64,000 nt of DNA from Druceiella hillmani (Eukaryota > Arthropoda > Insecta > Lepidoptera > Hepialidae). Both the position numbers and the translations under genes were made by a program. The notes under the pieces are model-generated. The model did no database searches and was not told the origin of the DNA. It saw only the letters and a program-made list of their open reading frames with translations. Position 1 is the first letter of the stretch. Each line of letters begins with the position of its first letter. This document shows, one piece after another, positions 35,757-46,190 of this stretch. The stretch covers positions 13,409,001 to 13,473,000 of the forward strand of contig JAYKKI010000009.1 of the NCBI GenBank assembly GCA_039881145.1, in the 5' to 3' direction.

Positions 35757-36720
35757 ATATGTTCATGTTATTGAAGTTATACTTCTTTAGGCGCGTTATG
35801 AAAAAATGATGAGAGTGAAATTTTCGTCACACAAAAGTACAGTATGAAGTTGCAGCGGTTGCAGTCTCGAAACAAAAGCTATTGGCACTATCGTCGCCTC
35901 TGTTCACTGTTTTCATATTAATAGTATTTATCCACATGTTTCTAGTGTCTACATTCACACACGTGTTTTAGTTTCATATAAGTGCGATTTATATTTATCA
36001 GCACATACAAATTTATCAGCACATATAAATTACATTCAGTAGTGATTTAAATTCAATATTTTGATTAATATATTTACTATTCGTAAATATTAGTGAAAAA
36101 ATTGTGTTTATAGACTTTTTCAAGTGCTCCAATATAATTGAGATTATCTATCCGTATGTATTATTTAATGATGCCAAAGAAGTATAACTTCTCACGCGCG
36201 TACATAAGTACACGCACCCTTTTTTTTTTTTATTTCACAATCGTGACTTTTCTGTATGTTTTCATTTAATTTTGGCATAAATCCTTTTGGCTTTTTAATT
36301 GGCTTATTCGTTTTCTTTCCGTACAAGACTTTTAACGTTTCTTTTTTTTATTTATTTATATTGTATAACCAAATATAATGACATTAAAAATACCATTTGT
36401 AAATTTATGAAAAAATGACGTAAATAATTTACAAGTAAGGTAAAAAAATATTAAAAGTAAAAAAGTATAGGTATGATGACGTAATGATGAAAAGTATAAT
36501 TTCTTTCAGTAAATAATAATGGATATTGAAGGATATTTTAGAACGGCAACGCCCAGGATTAACCTAGACAGAAAAAAATAGATGGTATAATTAAATACCC
36601 ACCTTTATGTAACGCTTTTTTTTAAAGTTGTCGGGTAAAAAATTAGAGGGTAGATCAGTGGTGACACAAAAATAGAAATTACAAAATTTTAAGGATTACT
36701 GGCTGTGATTGCAGAACCCC
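35757..36720. mobile_element. Insertion private to unit B, containing a dispersed repeat
   Basis: A (about 20700-20770) and C (about 49830-49910) read through from the TACATACATACACC motif without this block. It contains GAAGTTATACTTCTTT at 35773-35788 and its exact reverse complement at 36176-36191. It also includes an inverted homologue (35960-36235) of the 11130-11400 repeat. No coding frame. Probably one or two nested non-autonomous elements; the outer ends are approximate. Confidence 0.65.
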
Positions 36721-37076
36721 GAAAATGGTTTTTAAGTAATAAGAAGAACACATTTCTTATATATTTTTTCGAATATTTATAGGACACTAAATGTGAGACG
36801 TTATGGTATCAATTTGTCGGAAGATGTCCTATCATAATAGTGTTTTGTTTTTTAATGACGGACTTTTTATTAAACACTATTCATTTTCTTTATCCCTAAT
36901 ACTTCACCACTGATAAATTGGGGTTAATGAAAGAATAATCAATGGAGGTTCAAGAAAGGTGGACAAATACATGCATTTTTTAAAAAGAGGACTCAGGAAA
37001 AATAAATGTTTTAATTTTATTCCACAACAAAAGCTCTTAAAAAGGGGTTTTATTTAATCCAATATTTTTCGAATAC

Positions 37077-37077
<1 letters not shown>

Positions 37078-37124
<47 letters not shown>
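37078..37124. repeat. (TA)n microsatellite
   Basis: Uninterrupted TA array, at one end of the inverted 2.4-kb block in B. Confidence 0.96.
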
Positions 37125-37128
<4 letters not shown>

Positions 37129-37270
37129 CCTACTTATCATGCGTATCACTTATTATAATTTTAACATACCTATTATATTCACCTAAATGGATAATGGCAA
37201 CAATTGCTTTTGTTTTAATGGCACCCCTTTATTTTGAATATACGTATTTCATTTAGTTATATTAAAATAG
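37125..37270 (-). repeat. Inverted repeat at the left inversion breakpoint
   Basis: Reverse complement of 39370-39510, including ATCACTTATTATAATTTTAAC and the AATGGCACC / GGTGCCATT segment. Both are copies of A 20100-20206. Confidence 0.85.
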
Positions 37271-37670
37271 CTAATTCGCGAGATAAATATTCCATGCCGT
37301 CATCTAAACTATTTGGAAGTATAGAATGCTGATATTTTTCAGTGGATGCATGTGTCATCAAGCATATTCGTAATTTTTATTCAGACTTTAAATGATACAA
37401 GAAGAGGAAAAAAATTTTACGATTGATTTCTTCACTTAAGAAAATCTTTGACACGCTTCTCATTATGACGCTTCGTTTGTTATTTTAACAATTTTATTCT
37501 GAGATTGAGGTACAAAAGTTTAAAAAATTATGAGTTTATTTTCAACACCCCTCCAAACTGTTATCGTTTATAATTTGTTTCATTTTCACCTCGATTTCAT
37601 TGTTTTAGAATGAAATTAATGTTAATATTGATTTAAAATATAAGAAAAAGAAAACGTAAGTTTTTTCGTA
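37270..37670 (-). pseudogene. Left part of F-type sequence, detached
   Basis: The minus strand matches F at about 62110-62300. It shares CAATGAAATC.AGGT, then AATATCAGCAT, then AGTTTAGATGACGGCATGGA. In F this joins directly to the 62450-64000 part; in B that other part lies 2 kb away at 39588. About 250 bases in the middle are not matched in F. Confidence 0.65.
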
Positions 37671-38117
37671 AATGTAGATATTCATTAACACAAATTAATG
37701 AAACTACTTATAATATATATATATTATAGTTATAAGTGATGTAGTATTATTTCTACTTTCTTTAAGTTCATTACAATGAACTAGGTTTCGTTGTATTACA
37801 ACATCTTCAGGTGGGCTATTAGCAAGGATTAACCTTTAACGTTTTGTTGAACCAAATACTTTGTATCGTCTTCCGAAATTTAATTCACCTCAAAAACCTT
37901 CAAATACACTATCACCAATGTAGCTAAATCGGCTGTTTTCAATTATGGAATTATTATTATTAGCAAAGATTATTGGTTGTTAGAAACGATTTCTGAATAT
38001 TGGCAAATATTAAACTTTGCTAATTTGTAACACAATGAATTGTAGGTCGTGATAAAGAACTTAAGGAAAGTAGAAATAATACTACATCAGGTAGTTTCAT
38101 TTAATTGTGAAAACATA
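37665..38117. mobile_element. Penelope-like element remnant with inverted termini (copy 1)
   Basis: The left terminus reads AATGAAACTAC, an AT insert, then GATGTAGTATTATTTCTACT. The right terminus reads AGTAGAAATAATACTACATC and ends GTAGTTTCATTTAATTG. The left arm contains, on the minus strand, the CCCACCTGAAGATG...GAAACC motif of Penelope-like elements. The right arm keeps only a GTAGGTCGTGATAAAG piece. It is closely related to the 42561-42829 element but older and more diverged. There is no coding capacity. Confidence 0.72.
37774..37815 (-). ncRNA. Degenerate hammerhead-like motif
   Basis: On the minus strand: CCCAC, core CTGAAGA, a 5-bp stem II (GTTGT/ACAAC), GAAA, then CCTAGTTC. Stem III has a mismatch compared with the 42.7-kb version and the stem I partner is lost, so it is probably inactive. 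Confidence 0.5.
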
Positions 38118-39510
38118 AATAATTAAAAAGAAAGAGAACACAATTTTAGCTGAGACGTTTGTGTGAGCAGTTCGATCAGAGTCCTATATTTGTGAAATTA
38201 GGTCTAGTACTAGAATATTGTAAAACTATTTTTCTTGTTCGTTTCTTTATAACGTAACATTTTTTTAAGGAACTAATAGACTTTTAGCATTGTATCATGC
38301 TCGCTAAGAAAATGTTCGTATGCAATTACATATAGAATATTTCTTATCCGGGAAAACACACAGTTACTTAAGGAAAAACTAAAAACTTCTTTTAGAGCGC
38401 CATTAGATGGCGCTACTGCTGTATTGCTTAAGTAAGAAATTGTTTTATCAAATCGTCAATTATTTGTAATCTTTTACAAATAATTGACGATTTGATAAAA
38501 CTATTTATTATCTATGAATTCGGCGTATAAAATTTGATTTTTTATCCTATTATAGAATATCAAATGCAATTGTTAATCAATCTTTATAAATAATTCAAAT
38601 AGTGTAATATACATCGTTTGAACAAGCTTTTTGTTACAATTTTTACCAAAAAAAACAATTTTTATAAAATATATTTTGAAAGGAAGTCTAATTTATTTTG
38701 ATATTAACTTAAAATTGTCAATTTAGAATATTGAATACTTCAATTAGGTTTACTTATATTGGAAGCGAATATTTGTAATAATTACTTTCTTTTATTATTA
38801 TAAGAAATATTTAATATATTTCCATATTTAAGGTATAATAACTTTCCGCAAACGTGGATAAATATTTGGCGGGATCTCGCACACTGTCACTTAGGACCAT
38901 TGGATAAAGCCGGACCTAGGTCTTATTTAAATAATGGTCATCCTGGCTGATTCCGTGTATTGATATATGAGGAATAAGATATATTCGAATCTCTATAATT
39001 GTCTAGAATGTAGCTTATATTAAATCTATAAAATTCACACATCGTAGACGATCAAATATTTTAATAAATTCGAATATATTAAAATTGTTCGTCATTTTTG
39101 AAGAGACTCAACTGAATTGTTTATGAAATATCTCAGAACAACCAATATTATTTAGATTTTATTTTTGTGGCATTGTAAAAATTATGTCTGCAACCGTTCT
39201 ATGAAAAAGGAAGAAGTAATCGCCTCTGTTACAAACATTATATTGGTAAATTCGTGTTACCGATGTTAAAGTCTGGAACAAACGTGACGTTTTGAAGGGA
39301 TCATTTTTCTTTAATTCTTTGAAAAGTTATGGTGAATGACAGCTTGTAAATTTGTAATTTTTATTTTAATTAGCTATTTCAATATAACTAAATTAAATAC
39401 GTATATTCAAAATGAAGGGGTGCCATTTAAACAAAAGCAATTTTTGCCATTAACCATTTAGGTGAATATCATAGGTATGTTAAAATTATAATAAGTGATA
39501 CTCTTGATAA
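38115..39510 (+). repeat. Flipped piece of unit B (direct copy of A 18.87-20.2 kb)
   Basis: This block reads in the same direction as A although the rest of B is inverted. It begins GAAAGAGAACACAATTT, like A at 18876 and C at 48193, and ends with the GGGGTGCCATT segment of A 20126. It lies between the Penelope-like remnant and a TA array. No coding frame. Confidence 0.82.
38442..38501. repeat. Perfect 28-bp palindrome
   Basis: Arms 38442-38469 and 38474-38501 are exact reverse complements around a 4-base loop (TCTT). A (19190-19240) and C (48400-48460) lack the right arm. Confidence 0.95.
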
Positions 39511-39517
39511 GTAGGTA

Positions 39518-39520
<3 letters not shown>

Positions 39521-39587
<67 letters not shown>
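39521..39587. repeat. (TA)n microsatellite
   Basis: Uninterrupted TA array at the right breakpoint of the inverted block, directly before F-type sequence. Confidence 0.97.
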
Positions 39588-39588
<1 letters not shown>

Positions 39589-41550
39589 GCTGCCGATCTC
39601 TACGTCTATGCAACTTCGATGTGTACGCTGTCAAGGCTACAGTAAATTATTGATGCACTCAGCAATAACTAAAAGCTACAAGAAGACGGTCGAATCCTTA
39701 ATCGCCTGCGGATATATTGTGATGGACGACGGTTCGATGAAACGTAATGGAGGACCGGATATAAGAGGAAGCGAAGCCGAAGGCATTTGTGAGTTAATGC
39801 GAGGACCTCTGGTCGGTTCTGATATTGCGATGTCAACTATAATGACATTTGCTGCTTTATTCGTTAATTAAAAATGGATTCAAAATTATGACATCCACTA
39901 TTTGACATTGCAACAATAATTGAAAAATAATTGCATTAATAGAAGAATGAAATCAGAATAAACAATTTATAAAGATAGCTTTAAATTATGAGATGCGTTC
40001 GAAGATTTTGACGTTACCGCAACTAAAAAGACAAAATCGTTTGTAACACAGGTGTTAAATAGATTAGCTGTTTTACAACATGATATACGTGAAAATATAG
40101 TAAATGCAAAAAGAAAAAGGAAATAAATACTTGAGAAAGATATAATTCATTTCGAAGAAGCGATGGAACATGAGGCTTTGATACATTGTCTTGTTTCTTA
40201 TGATGACTGGGAAAATTGTTGCAATACCAGAAAAATTAAAGAAAGAAATTTTGGAAAAAATATTTACGAAATATATTGTCTTACAATGTAGAACAGGCAA
40301 CTAATTCATCACATTTTTAATAATATTTTATTATAAAGAGTGTGATGAATGGGTTGCCTTTTCCACATTGTAAAATTTGTGAGAAAATCGTAACATTTTC
40401 CAAACAAAGAAAAATTTACAATTCATAAAGAAACCATTGATTTTGAAATGGATATAAGAAATTAAATAAATTTAGCATCTCGAGTAAATGCATAAATCTA
40501 TTTCGATATTTAAAGATTCATAAATATTTCCTTCTTTCAAATGGAAATATTTAAAAACATAAAGTAAGTAAGTTTTCAACCATAATTTTTTAAAATATTG
40601 AAGGATTCGGATGCATATTTTGAATATGTTGGGGGCAATTTTGAAGAGAGTTAAAATTAAAACATATGATGGAAAGTGAAAAAGATAATCTAGTAAAAAA
40701 AATGGTTGAAAATTTTAATATTTACATGCTCCAAATATCAAAAGTGAATAAATATAAGTGATTTGGTTATGAAACATGCAGGATAATTCGTAAGATATAG
40801 TGAATTATATCTCATATTTATACAAGGAGGATAGAAGCAAACCTTAAATAAAACCTGTCAAGCTCTACCAGGGTTTCGCACATATTTCGGCATTTATGAA
40901 CTTTAAGCTTACATAATATTTCTATTAAACTAATTACAAATAAGATTTTTTGCAACGTAAATATAATGTAGCGTATACTACATCTTTTACAGGTGTAAAA
41001 ACATAGTGCATATTAAAAAACAATTAAGATATAACACAATTCGTATAATTTTCCTGTAATCTTCAAGTCATATTTTCCAACCACGTTTTTATCATGATTT
41101 TTGGATCACTAGTTTTGGAAATGAGGGAGTGGAATACCAGATGCATATTTTTTAAGACTAACTTTTTAAATATGTAATTTAAAATTGTGAAAAAATATTT
41201 GTAATCCTCATAAAAAGCCTTTTCAAATGATGATATATAATGCATAAAATGAAAAAAAATTATGACTTTTATACACTTTCTACTCAATTATATACAAATA
41301 TTTCAAAAAGTCGGTTGTAAAAACTATCTAGGTTCATAAAATATATAGCTATGCCAAATTACAAGTTACTTCATTTCATGGTTTGAGAAAATCTTCTTTG
41401 AAAGTAGAAATTAAAAACTGTAAATTGTCCACTATATCTTTCGTAGTTGTAAAAACATCGGGAATATTTAAAGAAACTATGACAACAAAAACCTTTGCCA
41501 TAGTTTTTCGACCTTTGCATGGGCTTCTAAAAACCCGTATTTTTTCACAA
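39588..41550 (+). pseudogene. F-type sequence (right part): unrecognised decayed coding sequence
   Basis: An 87-codon frame (39608-39871) has RCVRCQGYSKLLMHSAITK, NGGPDIRGSEAEGI and GPL.GSDIAM. The F copy at 62436-62756 is clearly homologous. A second homologous frame around 40035-40125 has VLNRLAVLQHDIREN and a basic KRKRK end. After one stop (about 40126), the same frame stays open to about 40290 (ILEKDIIHFEEAMEHEALIH...). F has a frame ending at that same place. Gene-like blocks with shared stops suggest a pseudogene copied twice. I do not recognise the family, and nothing visible proves a viral, host or transposon origin. Confidence 0.5.
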
Positions 41551-42249
41551 TTTTAGGTTAAGTAGTTTTGGAAATAACCACCTTATTTTCGAAACTACGC
41601 AACTTATCCTTGAAGACATATTTACGAGCAAAATATTTCCTAGACTCTCATATCTAGCCCTTTCTAGGATTATCCCGAAATACTCTAGTCTACTTCTAGT
41701 ATTTAGCTGGCCCTCCCAAAAAATTCCAAATAAATACTATTGAATTTTAGCTATTGCAATATGTTTAAGTTTTATTATTGTGCCAAATTTTAAGTCACTA
41801 CATCAAATGGTTTCTAAGGAAAACGGTTGTGACCTATCACGTAAGGGTTCCGTTTTTTCCTTCCAGGCACGGAACCCAAAAAAAATATTTTTTTTATGAG
41901 AGGTAATAAAAACAGCCTTTTAGGACAAATAACGCTTTTAGGGAAAGGTACACAGATAAAAACGTCTAAGAAATATACCCATAAATGTCTATAGCTGATT
42001 CTTTGAACATTAAATGTTCTCTAAGCCATTACATTAGTCGTAAAGAAGAACGCGTGTTCGGAATCAATGAAATGTAAAACTGCACGTCGCAGATAACGGA
42101 TATCTAAACGCGAGATGAACGGCCGCTGATACCTAGCTACTGCATGCCGCTGAGATCCTAAAAAAGTATCAATGACCATTGAATTATTTTTTACAGAGAA
42201 CTTCCTCCGACATATTTGATAAAGAAAATCATTTTAACTGCAACCAAAC

Positions 42250-42545
42250 CGGTCACAGCGTGCGGTCAGTCATGCGAATTTTTACAAATCTTTTCCAGGC
42301 GGTTTAAATGACGAAATCGACAAGACAAATGGATTTGGGTCGGTCATGTCGCCCTCGGGTTTTGGAATCGTGACGGAAATACACGACGTGTTCGGCTATG
42401 TATGACGTTGTTACGGTCGTATCGATATCTAGATGTGTAGCTACGTGCGTAGATTCTGGATATATTTATTTATTTTCCATAAGGCTTCTCAAGAGTTGTA
42501 AAAAGTTATTTGCTTTTATTGCAACATTCCACCATGATAAACGGA
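42250..42545 (+). pseudogene. B copy of the unrecognised 95-codon frame
   Basis: Reverse-orientation homologue of 17860-18147. It keeps NGFGSVMSPSGFGIVTEIHD but has stops after GYV and at later positions. The decay argues against a function being kept in this copy. Confidence 0.4.
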
Positions 42546-42657
42546 AACGTTATTAACATATTGAATATATTTGGCGTTAATTTTGTAGAAATTCATTATT
42601 CGCAATTAAATGAAACTACGTGATGTAGTATTATTTCTACTATCTTTAATTTCTTTA

Positions 42658-42699
42658 CCACGACCTAGGTTTCGTTGTATTACAACATCTTCAGGTGGG
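42658..42699 (-). ncRNA. Hammerhead-type ribozyme candidate, mirror copy
   Basis: The exact reverse complement of 42733-42774 in the left arm, so the same motif is encoded on the minus strand. Transcription through the element in either direction would give one ribozyme and one antisense copy in the same RNA. These would pair with each other and probably block cleavage. Confidence 0.65.
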
Positions 42700-42732
42700 A
42701 TATTAGCAAAGATGCTGAATCTTTGCTAATAT

Positions 42733-42774
42733 CCCACCTGAAGATGTTGTAATACAACGAAACCTAGGTCGTGG
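42733..42774 (+). ncRNA. Hammerhead-type self-cleaving ribozyme candidate
   Basis: Read on the plus strand: stem I CCAC (42734-42737), core CTGAAGA (42738-42744), stem II GTTGT/ACAAC (42746-42750 with 42754-42758), GAA (42759-42761), short stem III ACC/GGT around TA (42762-42769), cleavable C at 42770, then stem I partner GTGG (42771-42774). This is the type I layout known from Penelope-like elements. ACCTAGGT is self-complementary, so two molecules could share a long stem III, as proposed for dimeric hammerheads. One extra T (42745) between core and stem II departs from the textbook fold. Confidence 0.7.
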
Positions 42775-42840
42775 TAAAGAAATTAAAGATAGTAGAAATA
42801 ATACTACATCACGTAGTTTCATTTAATTGTTATTAACATA

Positions 42841-45220
42841 ATTAAAAATTACCCTTTTTTTACCTTATTACTGCATATTTAAAAAAAAAAGCTACTTCGT
42901 AAATTCTAAGGCAATAAAATTTGCGGAATTTACTATCAATCCGAAATATAGGTTGGTGGCTATAAATTAATTTACGAAAAAAAAAGAAGAATTTCTTTAA
43001 AATTTAAAATATTTCACAACATCTAACTACACTATGACTTAACTAGTCATAGGAGGAATCATTGGAATCGCTTGGCTAAAAGAAAACATTTACACATCAA
43101 CACATTTATCTCGAAAGTATTTAACTGGGTTAAACAGTCATGTTACTACAAATTATCTATGTCAATAAAAATTATGTAGAGGACATCTTATTTACATAGC
43201 TGGCAATTAAACATACCAATTATTTTTCTTGAAAGAAGAAAAATGGAGCCTTCCCGAAGCCAAAATTATTTCAATTCGCACTTCCCCAGCCAACTTAACA
43301 TAACATGCATTCGCTACTCTACTACAGTAAATTCATATGTATATTGAGACCAATATATATTTTGTGTGCTATGGAAAGTCGTTGGTAAATGCTTTGAAAA
43401 CTATATTATCTATTTGAGTAATAATAAATAATAGAGATGTGGTACACATTTTTTACTCAGAATACAAGCCTCTTTTCTGTTTTAATTATGTCGCAACAAT
43501 ATTTTAATCTTGAACTATTATATGCCATTCTTGAGCATATATTATATTTGTATTATTAGACTTACAAAGCGTGGATCATATGGTAACTCTATGCTTCTCC
43601 CTTACGCTAAGCTATCTCTGTAAAAACATATGCTATTTACTTTAGTCTTGTAGAAGACCCTCTGATTAGTGTAATTTTGATTTGATTTTTCTCTCAAAAA
43701 CGAATTATGGCATATTATTTGGCTCATATAGTAATATTAGAAATTTTATTAAAATAATAGGACTCCTTTTTAAAAAATCGAATTTTTACATTTGAGTTTG
43801 GATAAAAGAAATAAAACTTGCTACTGATATAACCACGGACATCAAAAACATACAAAGGGACGTATAAAATGTTTATAAGAGTCCATATTCTTTATTGTAT
43901 ACAATGTATAAATATTAACGATATTTAAACTAACGAACATATTGCCTATATATCTTTCACATACGTGAATGAAATAATTTGTCCGCATAGACACTTATTT
44001 ATTATTGTAAGTTGAACAAAATTGTTTAATATCGGAACTTTTACTCATATTATGAGTTTAAGTACCTAAATATTTTTGAATACCTTTTATGAGACCTCTT
44101 TAATAACCTTCCACGAGAAAAAAATATTCATCTTTATACGGAGAAGTACGAGTGAATATTCCTATGTTTGAAATTTTATTCCCATAGCTATTAAACTAAA
44201 AAATTGATGCTGTGATACAGAAACTGATAGACATATGTTTCGTATTACCTTTCGTTACAGAATCGTAAGAACTGCCAAGCATCAAATTTCATTCTGATCA
44301 GTCAATTGGTTTTTGCACTAGACTGCCAGGCGAACAAGTACGAAAGCACGCGTCCACATACAAATACATTTTCCTATTTTGTAGTTTTGACTTTTCTTTT
44401 TACCCCATCAATATAGTATGATCGATTTTTTTGACGATGACAATACTTTCTTAAACATTACATTATTTCGAAGTAAAAAGCTACCATTTGAGGTAAAGAC
44501 CAATTTGAAGAAAACGTTGTCCTTGGTGTGAATCAGGATTTTCATCATAAAATATGTCTTTTTGCCTTATAAATATGCAGTGTGATTTCTTAAACGTGCT
44601 ATGCTATTAATATTTTTAGAGTCTTCAAAGAACGTAAATATAGTTTTCTCAATAAAAGTACTTCGAAAGTATTTCGAATTATTAAGCAAAATATTCTGTG
44701 TGTCATTGTTGTACACTATAATGGTTTATATGATTGAGAAGAAACTTATTAATTTACACTTTTGCTCAGTTTGAAAAAAATCACAATTTGTATGGCCGTC
44801 AAAAGTGGAAGAAATACTTTCATCACGACGTCAAAGTCCAATCGGACCTATATTCCTTATATTCGGCATATTTATATCCACATTTGGTAATATAAAATAT
44901 ATACGTATAATTTTGAGCTGATTCCTATTAGATTAACATTCCCATGAATTCTGGGTTTGTGAAAACTACGCGTTATAAATATAACAGTGAATATCAGACG
45001 CACCGCGTATCTATGACTCACAAAAATATAACTGTTATGGAAAATATCTTATTGCTGCATTTATCAAAATGCAACTAGATCGTCGCTTGGTACTTATTTA
45101 GTAAGGGATATTTATGACTCGCTTGAAAAAGTTAAATATACTGTGTTGTTTAAATAGTATCGTACTAATTAACGCGGTGACGATTAATAATATTCGATAT
45201 GCGGGAAAAATAAGCTTGTC

Positions 45221-45224
<4 letters not shown>
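42841..45224. other. Non-coding part of unit B
   Basis: Inverted counterpart of A 15.4-17.86 kb. No gene or RNA supported. Confidence 0.6.
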
Positions 45225-45274
<50 letters not shown>

Positions 45275-45300
45275 CATATATACATATGTATATATATAGT

Positions 45301-45327
<27 letters not shown>
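45225..45327. repeat. (TA)n microsatellite
   Basis: Interrupted TA array, counterpart of 15299-15384. The paired Ile-Tyr frames on both strands are artefacts. Confidence 0.96.
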
Positions 45328-45332
<5 letters not shown>

Positions 45333-45390
45333 CATAGAGCATCTACAAGCCCGAAGCTTATCAGCTTATCAAGTAAAAACACTCGTATCT

Positions 45391-45785
45391 TTAATTTAAC
45401 GTGGAATTAACAGATAAAAATTTCTTACCAGTAGACAAACAATTTACAGTACATATTAATTGAAATTTTTATTAATTAACTAATATATATTGTATTAATA
45501 TTTTACGAACGAGGCGTTGTATGACTACGTTTGGACGAGTCTATTTCAAGGGTTTGTGTCGGTTCTTTCATATAAAAAACACCACAACCTTTAATTCAAC
45601 GTCGATTTAGTAGATAAGATCTTGTTAACTCTAAACAAAAACTTTACCGCATACCTTATTTGCATGCTTTTTACTTCACTAATATATGTTGCATTAATAT
45701 TTTATAGCTGTGTTTGAGAGGCAATATATAACTACGTTTATACGAGTTTTTTCAAGGGTCTGTGTGGGTGCTTTTCCTAATATGG
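45391..45785 (+). repeat. Tandem duplication of the Copia LTR start, 200-bp unit
   Basis: Units at about 45391-45585 and 45586-45785 share TTTAATTCAACGT-like, ACTAATATAT.TTG.ATTAA, GACTACGTTTGGACGAG-like and TTTCAAGGGT.TGTGT segments. Unit A has one copy. The second unit runs on into the LTR and gag; the first stops at 45585. Confidence 0.75.
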
Positions 45786-46095
45786 AAGTTCTTGTGATTG
45801 ACAGGGACATAGGTTGCAGGGCTCAGCAAGGTGCGACATATGATGATGACATTATTCCGTTGCCTTTCCCTTGTGTAGGAATCATATTAAGACCCAAAAT
45901 GACACGCATATTATTACATTTTTCATTTGATATCATCGGGAATTTCAAGAAAATTTTGAGGAATATTTTTAAGGAGGAGGTATCAACTCAGTGATTGATT
46001 TTCTTGTTTAAATATTACAATATAAGAACAAAAGGTTATTACCTTTTGTCGTTACTTTATTAAGTTAGTTAATTGCAAACCGCACTGCGTTTTAT
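45689..46095 (+). repeat. Probable 5' LTR of the Copia relic in B
   Basis: Homologue of A 14815-15262. Starts TGTTGCATTAATATTTTATAG and runs to the primer-binding site. The small frame 45710-45994 inside it is not a gene. Confidence 0.5.
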
Positions 46096-46114
46096 CTGGT
46101 TATGTGTCCAGCCC
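46096..46114 (+). other. Copia primer-binding site (half tRNA-iMet)
   Basis: CTGGTTATGTGTCCAGCCC is complementary, with a few mismatches, to the anticodon arm of initiator tRNA-Met, as in insect Copia elements. It lies 77 bases before the gag frame. Confidence 0.7.
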
Positions 46115-46190
46115 CTCTTTCATTTATAAGCTCAGGTAAAAATATAGTAAATTTGGGTTTAATATATCGACAAACTAGCTAAGTATTGCC

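Larger units (their letters stand above)
42561..42829. mobile_element. Penelope-like fold-back element with 11-bp target duplication (copy 2)
   Basis: The insertion is flanked by TTATTAACATA on both sides (42550-42560 and 42830-42840). The C paralogue (about 47165-47200) continues across the site without the block, an empty site. Inside, 42603-42713 and 42719-42829 are 111-bp perfect reverse complements around a 5-base loop; a 42-base unpaired segment (42561-42602) lies at the left. Each arm carries the CACCTGAAGATG...CGAAACC signature of Penelope-like retroelements. There is no coding capacity, so it depends on enzymes from elsewhere. Perfect arms next to diverged duplicates imply a recent insertion or recent arm formation. 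Confidence 0.85.

Noticed and set aside
45710..45994. 94-codon plus-strand frame
   Set aside because: Lies within the probable Copia LTR; the A copy does not keep the frame.
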